From Photobacterium aquimaris (lineage in GTDB: Bacteria > Pseudomonadota > Gammaproteobacteria > Enterobacterales > Vibrionaceae): a stretch of DNA of 40,874 nucleotides. Every line of letters begins with the position of its first letter. The first letter of the stretch is position 1. Position numbers and translations under genes: made by a program. The stretch spans positions 1,546,471-1,587,344 of the forward strand of contig NZ_MSCC01000001.1 of the NCBI RefSeq assembly GCF_002954455.1, given 5' to 3'. Below, piece by piece: positions 1 through 9,597 of this stretch. The notes under the pieces were generated by a model that was not told the origin of the DNA, ran no database searches, and saw only the letters and a program-made list of their open reading frames with translations.

Positions 1-341
1 TCTTGTGAAGAAAAAAAACCTCACCTACCTTAGCAAGTCTCTCCGCTGCGGTATGTGATGTAATTTACTGATTTTACGAACTGAGTCAATGAAAAATTAT
101 GACTTTTTATTTAAGTGGTCATTTTCCGTTACATCAACCTAAAAATCAGCCCATTTCTGATCAAAAACCATCCGCATCAAAATAACAACACCAAATTTAA
201 AGATTATCAATGCTTGTTTAGTAGGATTTGTTTTTTATATGCCATCTAAAAAAGACTATCACTAAAGTAACTCTGTTCTTTTATATTCAACTTATCTAAC
301 CAAAAGGCAACAATCACAGCTAATTATCTGATTTTAAAGCA
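1..341. other. Upstream non-coding region, AT-rich
   Basis: No convincing gene. Frame 1 is open from the left edge to a TAG at 31-33, which could be the last codons of a truncated upstream gene, but ten codons cannot establish that. A weak CRP-like sequence (TGTGA, six bases, TTACT) lies at about 55-70. The rest is AT-rich with no repeat or RNA fold that I recognise. Confidence 0.4.
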
Positions 342-357
342 TACCTCTTTAGGGTTA
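342..357 (+). promoter_or_regulatory. NarL/NarP 7-2-7 binding site upstream of nirB
   Basis: TACCTCT, two bases, then AGGGTTA matches the inverted heptamer pair TACYYMT-N2-AKRRGTA at 13 of 14 positions. Its centre (349.5) is 28 bp upstream of the FNR-like site centre, which puts it near -69.5 from the predicted start of transcription. Nitrate- and nitrite-responsive activation of nirB is inferred from this arrangement. Confidence 0.75.
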
Positions 358-370
358 TTTAAAGTTGGAT

Positions 371-384
371 TTGATTTGCATCAT
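371..384 (+). promoter_or_regulatory. FNR site of the nirB promoter
   Basis: TTGAT-TTGC-ATCAT matches the FNR consensus TTGAT-N4-ATCAA at nine of ten positions. The centre, 377.5, is 41.5 bp upstream of about 419, the start expected from a -10 element TAAGAT at 407-412. That is the standard class II FNR position and implies anaerobic induction of the nir genes. Confidence 0.8.
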
Positions 385-406
385 ATTTATTCTACGAAAC
401 TCTGAA

Positions 407-412
407 TAAGAT
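407..412 (+). promoter_or_regulatory. -10 element of the nirB promoter
   Basis: TAAGAT, with no good -35 hexamer at the usual distance. The FNR-like site occupies that place, as expected for a promoter that depends on an activator. Confidence 0.55.
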
Positions 413-444
413 TATTGTAATTCACGATGTTGTTAAGAGGATTT

Positions 445-2994
445 ATGAGCAAAATCAAAATAGCTATTATTGGCAACGGCATGGTTGGCCACCGCTATAT
501 CGAAGAGCTAATCGATAAAGCCGACATGGATAAGTATGACGTCACTGTCTTTTGTGAAGAACCACGCGTTGCTTACGATAGGGTTCATCTCTCATCTTAC
601 TTCTCTCACCATACAGCAGAAGAACTATCACTCGTTAAGCATGGTTTTTATCAAAAGCACAATATTAATATTTTATTAGGTGAACGTGCGATCACGATTA
701 ACCGTGACCAAAAAATCATTTACTCTAATACTGGTCGTGAGGTTAATTACGATAAATTAGTGATGGCGACAGGGTCTTATCCTTGGGTACCACCCATTAA
801 AGGCAATGAATCCAAAGACTGTTTTGTTTATCGAACTATTGAAGATCTTAAAGCAATTGAAGCAACTGCTAAACACAGTAAAAGTGGTGTTGTTGTTGGT
901 GGTGGTCTTCTTGGCTTGGAAGCTGCCGGGGCACTTAAAGCATTAGGTGTTGATACTCACGTTATTGAATTTGCCCCTGTATTGATGGCTGAGCAACTAG
1001 ACCCTCATGGCGGTGCTCAACTTAGAAAAAAAATCGAACAACTTGGTGTTGTGGTTCATACCGGTAAAAACACCCAAGAAATTATTCCTCAAGGTCAAAC
1101 TGCACGTAACACTCTCGCTTTTGCTGATGGCACCTCGCTTGAGGTGGATTTCATCGTTTTCTCTACCGGTATTCGCCCGCAAGATAAACTTGCTAATAAC
1201 TGTAACCTAACGTTAGGTCATCGTGGCGGTATTGCGATTAATGATTACTGCCAAACGTCGGATAACGATATTTACGCTATCGGTGAATGTGCATCATGGA
1301 ACGACATGTTCTTTGGATTGGTTGCACCAGGCTATAAGATGGCGCAAATTGCAGTAAGCCACTTATTAGGTGAGTCTCATACTTTTGAAGGCGCTGACAT
1401 GAGCGCTAAGTTAAAGCTATTAGGCGTAAAAGTCGGTAGCATTGGTGATGCTAATGGTCGAACGCCTAACAGTAAAAGCTATGTTTACCTTAACGAACAA
1501 CAAGATGTGTATAAACGTATTATTGTTTCAGAAGACGGCAAACAACTATTAGGTGCGGTTTTAGTCGGTGATACTGCTGACTATGGCAACTTATTACAGC
1601 TAAAACTCAATAATATTGAATTGCCAGAAAATCCAGACAGCCTAATTTTACCGGCACATGCTGGCGCAGAGAAACCAGCAATGGGTGCAGATTCTCTTCC
1701 TGATAGCGCAGTAATGTGCTCATGCTTTGATGTGACTAAAGGCAAAATTGCAACAGCAGTTGCTGAAGGCCACACAACACTTGGCGAAATAAAGGCGGTT
1801 ACTAAAGCAGGTACTGGCTGTGGTGGTTGTATCCCTCTTATTACTCAGGTTCTTAATAGTGAACTAGCTAAAGCTGGTATCGAGGTTAAAAACCACCTAT
1901 GTGAGCACTTTGAGTATTCTCGCCAAGAGCTATTTCATCTTATTCGTGTCGAAGAAATCAAATCTTTTGAAGCTTTACTTGCCAAACACGGTAAAGGTTA
2001 TGGCTGTGAAGTCTGTAAGCCAACTGTCGGCTCTATCCTTGCTTCATGCTGGAATGAGTACGCCCTCACCCCTCAAAATACACCATTGCAAGATACCAAT
2101 GATATTTTCCTCGGTAATATGCAAAAAGATGGCACTTATTCTGTCATTCCACGCATGGCTGGCGGTGAAGTCACTCCAGCTGGATTATTGGCTTTAGCAC
2201 AAATAGCTAACGATTATCAGCTCTACACCAAAATTACCGGCGCACAGCGTATTGGTTTATTTGGTGCTCAAAAAGATGACTTACCACAAATTTGGCAACG
2301 TTTAATTAATGCTGGTTTTGAAACCGGTCAAGCCTATGCCAAAGCACTACGCATGGCAAAAACATGTGTTGGTAGTACTTGGTGTCGTTTCGGCGTGCAA
2401 GACAGTGTTGGCCTCGGGGTTCAACTTGAAAACCGTTATAAAGGCATCCGTACGCCACATAAAATGAAATTTGGCGTCTCTGGCTGTACTCGCGAGTGTG
2501 CTGAAGCACAAGGCAAAGATTTAGGCATTATTGCAACCGATGCAGGTTGGAATATGTATGTTGGTGGTAATGGAGGAATGAAGCCTCGTCATGCCGATCT
2601 TCTTGCCGCAGATCTCGATACTGAAACCCTTATTAAATACGTTGATCGCTACTTAATGTTCTACATTCGTACCGCTGATAAATTACAACGTACTTCAACA
2701 TGGTTAACCAGTTTAGACGGCGGTGTCGAATACCTTAAAGAGGTCATCATCAACGATAAACTAGGTCTTAATCAACAACTCGAAGCTGATGCTGAAAGAT
2801 TAATTGCTAGCTATCACTGTGAATGGAAAACCACACTTAATAACGAACAGCAATTAAAACGATTTGCTCATTTCATCAATAGTACCAAACGTGATGATAA
2901 TGTCGTTTTTGTACCTGAGCGTGACCAACACCGCCCTGCGACGGTTAATGAAAAAGCAACTACCTTTAACATTTCATTGGAGGAAAAAGCATGA
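445..2994 (+). CDS. nirB: NADH-dependent nitrite reductase, large subunit NirB
   Basis: Cytoplasmic enzyme reducing nitrite to ammonium with NADH. The start at 445 is chosen over the in-frame ATG at 427 because AAGAGG (435-440) sits just upstream; this gives 849 residues, the usual length. In order: an FAD-binding fold (GNGMVG near the N-terminus), an NADH-binding glycine motif (VVGGGLLGLEAAG), a BFD-type [2Fe-2S] domain with Cys425, Cys427, Cys459 and Cys462, then the nitrite/sulfite reductase domain. There Cys641, Cys647, Cys681 and Cys685 form the C-X5-C and C-X3-C ligand set for the 4Fe-4S cluster and siroheme. The stop overlaps the nirD start by four bases (ATGA), implying translational coupling. 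FNR-like and NarL/NarP-like sites lie upstream. Confidence 0.98.
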   Translation: MSKIKIAIIGNGMVGHRYIEELIDKADMDKYDVTVFCEEPRVAYDRVHLSSYFSHHTAEELSLVKHGFYQKHNINILLGERAITINRDQKIIYSNTGREVNYDKLVMATGSYPWVPPIKGNESKDCFVYRTIEDLKAIEATAKHSKSGVVVGGGLLGLEAAGALKALGVDTHVIEFAPVLMAEQLDPHGGAQLRKKIEQLGVVVHTGKNTQEIIPQGQTARNTLAFADGTSLEVDFIVFSTGIRPQDKLANNCNLTLGHRGGIAINDYCQTSDNDIYAIGECASWNDMFFGLVAPGYKMAQIAVSHLLGESHTFEGADMSAKLKLLGVKVGSIGDANGRTPNSKSYVYLNEQQDVYKRIIVSEDGKQLLGAVLVGDTADYGNLLQLKLNNIELPENPDSLILPAHAGAEKPAMGADSLPDSAVMCSCFDVTKGKIATAVAEGHTTLGEIKAVTKAGTGCGGCIPLITQVLNSELAKAGIEVKNHLCEHFEYSRQELFHLIRVEEIKSFEALLAKHGKGYGCEVCKPTVGSILASCWNEYALTPQNTPLQDTNDIFLGNMQKDGTYSVIPRMAGGEVTPAGLLALAQIANDYQLYTKITGAQRIGLFGAQKDDLPQIWQRLINAGFETGQAYAKALRMAKTCVGSTWCRFGVQDSVGLGVQLENRYKGIRTPHKMKFGVSGCTRECAEAQGKDLGIIATDAGWNMYVGGNGGMKPRHADLLAADLDTETLIKYVDRYLMFYIRTADKLQRTSTWLTSLDGGVEYLKEVIINDKLGLNQQLEADAERLIASYHCEWKTTLNNEQQLKRFAHFINSTKRDDNVVFVPERDQHRPATVNEKATTFNISLEEKA

Positions 2995-3317
2995 GTCAGT
3001 GGATTTCTGTATGTCAGCTTGATGACTTAATTCCTGGGACAGGTATCTGTGCTTTAGTTGATGACCAACAAGTGGCTATTTTTCGACCAGATCATAGTGA
3101 ACAACTGTTTGCTCTAAATAATAACGATCCTTTTGCACAATCAAATGTGCTCTCTCGTGGTCTTATTTGCCAACATCAAAATCAACTCTGGGTTGCTAGT
3201 CCACTCAAAAAACAGCGCTTCTCGTTAATTGATGGTCATTGTCTAGAACAACCTGAGATTAAAGTCGCTTGTTATCAAATTCAAGTACAGCAAGGTCAAG
3301 TACAAGTCCGTTTGTAA
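2991..3317 (+). CDS. nirD: Nitrite reductase small subunit NirD
   Basis: 108-residue Rieske-like subunit that partners NirB. It is the normal length for the family, and the pairing with NirB and ATGA overlap make the assignment firm. As in other NirD proteins, the canonical Rieske Cys/His cluster ligands are not evident. Two hairpins separate it from nirC, so nirBD may be expressed more strongly than the genes downstream. Confidence 0.95.
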   Translation: MSQWISVCQLDDLIPGTGICALVDDQQVAIFRPDHSEQLFALNNNDPFAQSNVLSRGLICQHQNQLWVASPLKKQRFSLIDGHCLEQPEIKVACYQIQVQQGQVQVRL

Positions 3318-3330
3318 TCAGAGCAGTAAT

Positions 3331-3360
3331 GAGTTTGGCAGTCATTGCCAAACTCTTTTG
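3331..3360 (+). terminator. Hairpin after nirD, possible partial terminator
   Basis: A perfect 10-bp stem (GAGTTTGGCA, 3331-3340, with TGCCAAACTC, 3346-3355) and a 5-base loop, followed by TTTTG. The T-run is short, so read-through into nirC is likely. It may also stabilise the 3' end of the nirBD message. Confidence 0.6.
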
Positions 3361-3361
3361 C

Positions 3362-3395
3362 CATAGGTTGATACACAAAAAGTTATCAATCTATG
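3362..3395 (+). other. Second hairpin between nirD and nirC
   Basis: CATAG-G-TTGATA (3362-3373) pairs with TATCAA-T-CTATG (3384-3395), a 12-bp stem with one G-T pair and a 10-base loop. It ends about 20 bases before the nirC ribosome binding site (AGGG, 3417-3420). It could protect mRNA or influence nirC translation; function is not shown by sequence. Confidence 0.5.
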
Positions 3396-3427
3396 ACAAA
3401 CAGTTTTAATTACTACAGGGAAAATGT

Positions 3428-4246
3428 ATGTACACTGATACCATCAAAAAATGTTCAGCTAATGCCGCTCGTATTGTTGAATTTGCACAACAAGAAAAAA
3501 TAGGATTTTGGCTAAGTTCTGCTATGGCAGGTGCTTACGTTGGTTTAGGTATTATTTTAATTTTTACTTTAGGTAATATGGTTGATCCTTCTATACGTCC
3601 ACTCGTTATGGGTGCCACATTTGGCATCGCGTTAACCTTGGTCATTATCGCAGGATCAGAGCTTTACACCGGACACACTATGTTCTTAACTTTTGGTGTA
3701 AAAACAGGTCAAATTACTCTTGCTGATACGCTACGTGTATTGCCACAAACATGGACAGGTAACCTTTTAGGCTCTGTCGGTGTTGCTCTACTATTTTACT
3801 ATGCTGGCGGTGGTCATCTTTTAAATGATGGCAATAGCTTACTAAACAATGTCGCTATGGCTAAAACTGCGGCACCAGCATCAGTACTGTTGTTCAAGGG
3901 TATTCTATGTAACTGGCTGGTCTGTTTAGCTATATGGATGTGCCAACGAGTTGAAGGTTCAGCGAAATTCATCGCTATTTGGTGGTGTTTATTAGCATTT
4001 ATCGCTTCAGGTTATGAGCACTCAATTGCGAATATGACAATCTTTGCTTTATCTTGGTTTGGTGCTCATAAAGAAGCATTCACACTTGCAGGAATTGGCC
4101 ATAACTTACTATGGGTAACTATTGGTAATACTATTTCTGGCGTGGTCTTTATGGGCTTAGGTTATTGGTTTACTACACCAAAGTCACAACGTCCAATCAT
4201 TGATTCGGCAAAAAAAGATAGTCAACCTCAACACCAAACTGCTTAA
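3428..4246 (+). CDS. nirC: Nitrite channel NirC (formate/nitrite transporter family)
   Basis: 272-residue inner-membrane protein of the FNT family, which forms pentameric channels for nitrite. Several hydrophobic segments are visible (six are expected), and the conserved FNT pore motif G-Y-E-H-S-I-A-N is present with the central His198. An out-of-frame ATG overlaps the start region, but AGGG at 3417-3420 is spaced correctly for ATG 3428. It follows nirD and precedes the SUMT gene, like nirBDC-cysG of E. coli. The short tail after the last membrane segment is polar. Confidence 0.95.
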   Translation: MYTDTIKKCSANAARIVEFAQQEKIGFWLSSAMAGAYVGLGIILIFTLGNMVDPSIRPLVMGATFGIALTLVIIAGSELYTGHTMFLTFGVKTGQITLADTLRVLPQTWTGNLLGSVGVALLFYYAGGGHLLNDGNSLLNNVAMAKTAAPASVLLFKGILCNWLVCLAIWMCQRVEGSAKFIAIWWCLLAFIASGYEHSIANMTIFALSWFGAHKEAFTLAGIGHNLLWVTIGNTISGVVFMGLGYWFTTPKSQRPIIDSAKKDSQPQHQTA

Positions 4247-4284
4247 TCATACCCATAATAATGACACAGCCTTGGAGCATAGCT

Positions 4285-5109
4285 ATGCCACATCAAGACA
4301 CCTTATATAGTTTACCGACATCAACAACTATCGGTAAAGTGATCCTTGTCGGTGCCGGTCCTGGCGATCCTGACTTGCTAACGGTAAAAGCAATGCGTTT
4401 AATTCAACAGGCTGATGTCATTATTTATGATCGGTTAGTCTCTGATGAAATTATTGCGTTATTTCCACCGCATAGCCAATCAATATTTGTTGGTAAAGAG
4501 GCTGGAAATCACTGTGTACCTCAACAGCAAATAAACGAATTATTAGTTAAACATGCGCTTGCTGGCAAACAAGTCATACGTTTAAAAGGTGGTGATCCGT
4601 TTATTTTTGGTCGCGGCGGTGAAGAATTAGAGGCCTTACTGCCTTTTAATATTCCTTTTGAAGTAGTACCAGGGATAACAGCTGCATCTGGCTGTGCTGC
4701 CTATGCAGGTATTCCATTAACCCATCGTGATCATGCCCAAAGTGTGCAGTTTATTACCGGACATTTAAAACAAGGCCAAGATCAAATTGATTGGTTATCA
4801 CTGGCACGTGCAAAACATACATTAGTATTTTATATGGGGCTTAATCAAAGTAACGTCATTCGTCATAAACTCAGTGCTTATGGAATGTCTCTTGCAACAC
4901 CAATTGCTATTATCGAACGCGGAACTACGGCTCAGCAACGTGTTTTGACGGGCGAATTAGCCCAAATAGAAACCTTAGCGAAGCAAGCAATAAGCCCTGC
5001 ATTAATTATTATTGGCAGTGTGACCCAATTATCACAACAACTTAATTGGTTCCAGCAGCAAGCTGACTCAATTACGCACAGTAACCACAGTCAGCAACTT
5101 TGTGGTTAA
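4285..5109 (+). CDS. cobA: Uroporphyrinogen-III C-methyltransferase (SUMT)
   Basis: Uses SAM to methylate uroporphyrinogen III to precorrin-2, the precursor of siroheme, which NirB requires. I prefer ATG 4285 over ATG 4261 because GGAG (4274-4277) is ideally spaced for it; this gives 274 residues. Family motifs visible are [12 protein letters not shown] near the N-terminus, [14 protein letters not shown], and [21 protein letters not shown]. Unlike E. coli CysG, there is no N-terminal dehydrogenase/ferrochelatase domain, so those later steps must be encoded elsewhere. It is the last gene of the nir operon and ends at a strong terminator. Confidence 0.94.
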   Translation: MPHQDTLYSLPTSTTIGKVILVGAGPGDPDLLTVKAMRLIQQADVIIYDRLVSDEIIALFPPHSQSIFVGKEAGNHCVPQQQINELLVKHALAGKQVIRLKGGDPFIFGRGGEELEALLPFNIPFEVVPGITAASGCAAYAGIPLTHRDHAQSVQFITGHLKQGQDQIDWLSLARAKHTLVFYMGLNQSNVIRHKLSAYGMSLATPIAIIERGTTAQQRVLTGELAQIETLAKQAISPALIIIGSVTQLSQQLNWFQQQADSITHSNHSQQLCG

Positions 5110-5131
5110 GCAATAAGTTATCAGCAGTAAT

Positions 5132-5164
5132 AAAAATGGCGAGCTTATTAGCTCGCCATTTTTT
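5132..5164. terminator. Bidirectional terminator between cobA and pgsA
   Basis: An 11-bp perfect stem (AATGGCGAGCT with AGCTCGCCATT, loop TATT) is flanked by an A-run on the left and a T-run on the right. It can end transcription of cobA (plus) and of the uvrY-uvrC-pgsA unit (minus). Confidence 0.9.
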
Positions 5165-5191
5165 ATCTGTAAACCAACCCTTAGGTTTTTA

Positions 5192-5749
5192 TTAGTGATT
5201 ATCTGCGTTTAACAAATCACCTTTTGCGGCTTTAAGATATTGCACCATTGACCAGTACGTTAGCACCATTGCAATATAAAGTGATGCGTAACCTAACCAT
5301 ACAACATACTCATGTGGATGCCATAATAATAATAATAAAGCAAACATTTGTGATGCTGTTTTTACTTTACCTACCCATGAAACGGCAACACTTGCACGTT
5401 TACCTAACTCAGCCATCCACTCTCGTAATGCTGAAATAATAATTTCACGGCCAATCATGGTGATCGCTGGCACTGTTACCCACAATGTGTGGTAATGCTC
5501 AACCACCAGCACCATTGCAGTAACAACCATTAATTTATCGGCAACAGGGTCAATAAAAGCACCAAAGCGGGTTGTTTGATTAAGCTTACGCGCAAGATAA
5601 CCATCAAACCAATCAGTTACACCTGCAACCCAAAAGATTAACGCAGTAACAAACGCCGACCATTCATAAGGTAAATAAAAGGCAATAACAAAAAATGGGA
5701 TTAGAATGAGTCGGATAAAACTTAAAATATTTGGGATTGATAAACGCAT
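5192..5749 (-). CDS. pgsA: CDP-diacylglycerol-glycerol-3-phosphate 3-phosphatidyltransferase
   Basis: Membrane enzyme for the committed step of phosphatidylglycerol synthesis. The upstream in-frame Met (5785) would add 12 residues absent from relatives; starting at 5749 gives [11 protein letters not shown] and 185 residues, matching E. coli PgsA. The CDP-alcohol phosphotransferase signature is complete: D-W-F-D-G-Y-L-A-R, then G-A-F-I-D-P-V-A-D. Strongly hydrophobic segments follow. It lies about 130 bases downstream of uvrC on the same strand, the conserved uvrY-uvrC-pgsA order. Confidence 0.96.
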   Translation of the reverse strand: MRLSIPNILSFIRLILIPFFVIAFYLPYEWSAFVTALIFWVAGVTDWFDGYLARKLNQTTRFGAFIDPVADKLMVVTAMVLVVEHYHTLWVTVPAITMIGREIIISALREWMAELGKRASVAVSWVGKVKTASQMFALLLLLWHPHEYVVWLGYASLYIAMVLTYWSMVQYLKAAKGDLLNADNH

Positions 5750-5883
5750 AATTTTATTCTTATGTTCAAGATCTGGGCCTAACATACAACCTAGACTACT
5801 CTAAAAAACGAAAAAGAGTGTGCCTTTTCTGTAAATTCAACCAATTAAAGTACTGAGGCTATGATGACCTTCAAAGCGACAGA

Positions 5884-7737
5884 CTAACCATGTTGCAATG
5901 CATCAACTATTTTTTCCGCTAAAGCTAAACTGATGCCAGGAACTTTAGCAATTTCTTCTTTATTTGCTTTTTTCAGTTCTTGCATTCCACCCATGTATTT
6001 TAATAAAGCCTGACGCCGTTTAGGTCCAACTCCCTCGACATCTTCAAGTGTACTACGTTTTCTTACTTTTGCTCTCTGGGCACGGTGACCACTGATCGCA
6101 TGATTATGACTTTCATCTCGAATATGTTGAATTAAATGCAACGCGGGAGAATCACTTGGCATAGAAAATTCTTCACCCGTTACGAAAATTAATGTCTCAA
6201 GCCCTGGTTTTCGAGTGGTTCCCTTGGCAACACCCACCAGCATTGGTCGTTTAGGCCACTCAGTAATATAAGGCTTAACAACATCATACGCTCTTGAGAG
6301 CTGACCTCTACCCCCATCTATGAAAATTATGTCTGGAATTTTATCTAATTCCATGTTTTTACTGTATCTGCGCTCTAATACTTGTGCCATTGCTGCATAA
6401 TCATCGCCGCCAGTAATACCACTAATATTATAACGACGGTATTCTTGCTTTAATGGGCCTTCTTGGTTAAAGACCACACAAGATGCAACGGTCTTTTCAC
6501 CCATAGTATGACTAATATCAAAACATTCCATGCGTGAAATAGGTTTTAAGTTTAGTGCTTGTTGTAACTCAAAGAAGCGCTCTTGAATCGTCATGCGATG
6601 ATTGAGTTTACTGGTTAACGCCGTTGCAGCATTTGTTTGTGCTAATTGTAAATATTTTGCTCGCGTACCACGAGGATGATATTTAATCGCAATCTTACGT
6701 CCAGCAAGCTCTGACAGCGCCGCTAAAATAACATCACTGTCATCACCGAGTTCTTCACTCAATAAAATCAAGCTTGGAATAACTCGTCCTTCAGCTTGAT
6801 TAAAGTAAAACTGAGTAACAAAACTTGATAACACTTCCGTTAATGAAACATCAACCGGCATTTTAGGGAAATAGCTACGACTACCTAAAATTTTTCCCTG
6901 TCGAATATACAATCCATGAATACACGCCATACCATTTTGATAAGCGATACCAATAACATCTAAATCATCTTCGTTATCTTGACTAACAAATTGTTGTTCT
7001 TGAATTCGGCGTAAAGCTTGGATCTGATCACGATAAACAGCTGCGCGTTCAAAATCGAGTGCCATACTGGCCTGTTCCATTTTTTCTACCATAGTATTGA
7101 TCACTTGACGATCTTTACCTTGCAAGAACAAACGCACCCATTGTACTTGTTGCTGATAATCCTCATCAGACACTAAACCAGCAACACAAGGGCCAGAACA
7201 ACGACCAATTTGATACATTAAACAAGGACGACTACGGTTAGCATAAACCGAATCTTCACATTGGCGGATAGGAAATATTTTTTGCATTAGATGCAAACTT
7301 TCACGCACAGCAGAAACATCTGGATAGGGACCAAAATATTCACCTTTACGGCGTTTCACACCGCGATGAATAGATAGCCGAGGATGTTTGCTCGCACTTA
7401 ACAAAATATAAGGATAAGACTTATCATCACGCAATAAGACATTATATTTGGGTAAATACTGCTTGATATAATTGTGTTCAAGAATTAATGCTTCGGTTTC
7501 TGTATGGGTAACCGTCACATCCACTTTACAAATATTTTTAACTAACGCGCGCGTTTTTTCACCGTTAACATTAATACGGAAATAACTGGCTAAACGTTTT
7601 TTGAGATCTTTGGCTTTACCAACATAGATTACCTCACCACTGGCGTCGTACATACGGTAGACGCCAGGTTGGTGAGTGACCGTTTTGAGAAAACTTTGGG
7701 CATCAAAAACAGTACTATCATCAACATGCTCAGACAC
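5884..7737 (-). CDS. uvrC: Excinuclease ABC subunit C
   Basis: Nuclease that makes both incisions in nucleotide excision repair, recruited by UvrB. 617 residues with a GTG start. In order: GIY-YIG nuclease domain at about 16-95 (GVYRMYD, then [14 protein letters not shown]), a Cys-rich segment ([13 protein letters not shown]), the UVR motif for UvrB contact near 205-240, the RNase H-like second nuclease domain, and tandem helix-hairpin-helix motifs in the last 65 residues. The uvrY stop codon (TAG) and the uvrC start (GTG) share one base, so the two genes are translationally coupled. Confidence 0.97.
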   Translation of the reverse strand: MSEHVDDSTVFDAQSFLKTVTHQPGVYRMYDASGEVIYVGKAKDLKKRLASYFRINVNGEKTRALVKNICKVDVTVTHTETEALILEHNYIKQYLPKYNVLLRDDKSYPYILLSASKHPRLSIHRGVKRRKGEYFGPYPDVSAVRESLHLMQKIFPIRQCEDSVYANRSRPCLMYQIGRCSGPCVAGLVSDEDYQQQVQWVRLFLQGKDRQVINTMVEKMEQASMALDFERAAVYRDQIQALRRIQEQQFVSQDNEDDLDVIGIAYQNGMACIHGLYIRQGKILGSRSYFPKMPVDVSLTEVLSSFVTQFYFNQAEGRVIPSLILLSEELGDDSDVILAALSELAGRKIAIKYHPRGTRAKYLQLAQTNAATALTSKLNHRMTIQERFFELQQALNLKPISRMECFDISHTMGEKTVASCVVFNQEGPLKQEYRRYNISGITGGDDYAAMAQVLERRYSKNMELDKIPDIIFIDGGRGQLSRAYDVVKPYITEWPKRPMLVGVAKGTTRKPGLETLIFVTGEEFSMPSDSPALHLIQHIRDESHNHAISGHRAQRAKVRKRSTLEDVEGVGPKRRQALLKYMGGMQELKKANKEEIAKVPGISLALAEKIVDALQHG

Positions 7738-8381
7738 TATAATGTCTCGGTATCAAGCATGCCATGACGAATAGCTAAATGTGTTAATTCAACATCACCA
7801 CTAATATTTAACTTATTAAATAGACGATAACGGTAACTATTCACAGTCTTAGGGCTTAAACTTAATTGTTCTGATATATCGGTAACTTTTTGGCCTTTAG
7901 TGATCATCATCATGATCTGTAATTCACGCTCTGACAGTTCTTTAAATGGATTTTCAGAATCGGGCGCGAACTGACTTAGAGCCATTTGTTGAGCAATTTC
8001 AGATGAAATATACCGTTGTCCACTGTTAACCATACGAATGGCATTCACCATTTCATCTGGCCCAGCACCTTTAGTTAAATAACCAGAAGCACCAGCTTGC
8101 ATAACTTTGGTTGGAAACGGATTTTCAGTATGAACCGTTAATACAATAATTTTAACATCAGGGTTGAAGCGCAAAATTTTACGAGTAGCTTCAAGACCAC
8201 CGATACCTGGCATGTTCATATCCATAAGAATAATGTCCGCATAATTGCTACGACACCATTTTACGGCTTCCTCACCACTGATGGCTTCCCCTACCACTTT
8301 AATACCACGGACATCTTCAAGAAGACGTCGGATCCCTGTGCGAACCAGTTCGTGATCATCTACAAGGAATACATTAATCAA
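7737..8381 (-). CDS. uvrY: Response regulator UvrY (BarA/UvrY, GacA type)
   Basis: LuxR/FixJ-class response regulator; in relatives it is phosphorylated by BarA/GacS and drives CsrB-type small RNAs. The open frame reaches 8420, but a TTG at 8381 with GGAG eight bases upstream gives [16 protein letters not shown], matching the family N-terminus, so I take TTG 8381 (214 residues). The receiver has the acidic pair DD and the phosphoacceptor context [12 protein letters not shown]. The C-terminal HTH reads [15 protein letters not shown] followed by [16 protein letters not shown]. It overlaps uvrC by one base. Confidence 0.95.
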   Translation of the reverse strand: MINVFLVDDHELVRTGIRRLLEDVRGIKVVGEAISGEEAVKWCRSNYADIILMDMNMPGIGGLEATRKILRFNPDVKIIVLTVHTENPFPTKVMQAGASGYLTKGAGPDEMVNAIRMVNSGQRYISSEIAQQMALSQFAPDSENPFKELSERELQIMMMITKGQKVTDISEQLSLSPKTVNSYRYRLFNKLNISGDVELTHLAIRHGMLDTETL

Positions 8382-8733
8382 GCTGTATCTCCAATATGAT
8401 TTGGCTCTGCACCCTGCCACAATGGCGGGACAGCTAACTCACTATTACTTATAATTCTACCTCAACTTCAACATTAACCTCATACTGATTCTGTGTATCA
8501 GTGCAAAGTTTCACATAAAGTTAAGACTTGACAGTTTACGGTTATCTATTTTTTACGCGCTGTAAAATAATGACCGTTGTTCGATTATTGTCTATTTTAT
8601 AATAAAAATAAAGCCCCAAAAAATAGGTATATTCATATAGCTCTAATACTATGATAAAAAATAACCAAATCAGTAATCTATAACACTTTATTAACCTAAT
8701 TTAGTGGGTATAAATTAATGCTGATTATTCTTT
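8382..8733. other. Intergenic region between uvrY and the ECF operon (left part)
   Basis: AT-rich, with no supported gene. It must hold the divergent uvrY promoter, but I could not pick a convincing -35/-10 pair. Confidence 0.4.
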
Positions 8734-8749
8734 AGCCGTCTAGATGTAA
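8734..8749 (+). promoter_or_regulatory. Possible tandem MetJ box upstream of the ECF operon
   Basis: AGCCGTCT followed directly by AGATGTAA matches the tandem met-box consensus (AGACGTCT twice) at 12 of 16 positions; the first box matches at 7 of 8. It lies about 295 bases upstream of the first gene. A single imperfect pair is only suggestive of MetJ/SAM control. Confidence 0.35.
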
Positions 8750-8994
8750 AGCATTCCTTTCCTTGTTAGATTACGTTATCATAGCGCCGCTTTTGGTTTC
8801 ACATTTTAAAATTTACTCCGTTTTCATATTGAAAAGACTTACACCGCTCTTACTTAATAATGGATTATTAGTGCTGAGTTACCTTATTAAATAGTGATTG
8901 CTATCTACGGTACTCTACTGATTGGCTTGGTCTGTCGAATCTGCAACGCGACGATTACTACCATAAGCATTTTTATAATCCAATTATTGCATTT
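8750..8994 (+). other. Long leader of the ECF operon
   Basis: About 245 bases without a credible ORF between the met-box-like site and the leader hairpin. I looked for the conserved cores of TPP, FMN, SAM and cobalamin riboswitches and did not recognise any. GTCG (8933-8936) and CGAC (8948-8951) can pair in a short hairpin. The length suggests 5' regulation, but nothing specific is proved. Confidence 0.35.
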
Positions 8995-9021
8995 CATCGA
9001 TGACAATATGATGTCTCGATG
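8995..9021 (+). other. Leader hairpin before the ECF S-component gene
   Basis: CATCGA-T-GACA pairs with TGTC-TCGATG: a 10-bp stem with one bulged T and a 6-base loop. It ends 11 bases before the AAGG ribosome binding site (9033-9036), close enough to affect translation initiation. Confidence 0.55.
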
Positions 9022-9043
9022 GCTGAGTTAACAAGGTTAAGTT

Positions 9044-9595
9044 ATGAGTCTTTCTGCTAAAACAGTTGTTGTTATTGCAATTGGTGCAGCCTTATATGGC
9101 ATAGGTGGTTTACCTATGTTCGGTATTCCTGTTTTTGCTAATACTACGCTTAAACCTGCAATGGCAGTACTCGCCTTATTTGCAGTTCTCTTCGGCCCTT
9201 TGGTTGGCTTTCTAGTTGGTATTATTGGCCACTGGGTAACAGATTTATTTGCTGGTTGGGGCGTATGGTTCACTTGGGAACTAGGCTCTGGTATCGTTGG
9301 CTTAATTATTGGTCTTTACCCTATTCTTACTCGTGGTCGTTTAGACATGGGACTTTTTTCTAAGTTTGATTTTAGTCTATTTGTCATGCTTGCCTTTGTT
9401 GCCAATGTCGTTGGCTATGGCTGCTCCGCCTTTCTTGATGCTGTTCTCTATGCCGAACCGTTTACTAAGGTCTTAGTACAATTAGTGATTATTGCACTGA
9501 GTAATACCGTTATTATTGCCTTTGTGGGCCATTTAATTCTAACGTCGGTGGCTAAGCGTAAGCAGCAAAGCTTCAACTTAAAAGAGGCTTATTAA
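9044..9595 (+). CDS. ECF transporter substrate-binding S component (UPF0397 family)
   Basis: 183-residue membrane protein of mostly hydrophobic segments. I recognise it as the UPF0397 family (ECF riboflavin-type S component, PF07155), well conserved in Vibrionaceae; the opening [20 protein letters not shown] and the later GPLVGFLVG and [17 protein letters not shown] segments are typical. The S component fixes substrate specificity. In this family the substrate is not settled; a vitamin or methionine-related compound is plausible, and the upstream met-box-like site is the only local hint. The two-ATPase and T-component genes follow at two-base spacing, forming a complete transporter. Confidence 0.88.
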   Translation: MSLSAKTVVVIAIGAALYGIGGLPMFGIPVFANTTLKPAMAVLALFAVLFGPLVGFLVGIIGHWVTDLFAGWGVWFTWELGSGIVGLIIGLYPILTRGRLDMGLFSKFDFSLFVMLAFVANVVGYGCSAFLDAVLYAEPFTKVLVQLVIIALSNTVIIAFVGHLILTSVAKRKQQSFNLKEAY

Positions 9596-9597
9596 TA

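Noticed and set aside
1..33. Open frame ending at TAG, possible tail of an upstream gene
   Set aside because: Only ten codons are visible, with no terminator or similarity to support it.
53..70. CRP-like TGTGA-N6-TTACT
   Set aside because: Second half matches at only three of five positions and it lies about 350 bases from the predicted nirB start.
8750..9043. TPP, FMN or SAM riboswitch before the ECF operon
   Set aside because: CTGAG and ACC fragments occur (CTGAG near 8874), but the conserved cores of these riboswitches are not present in order.
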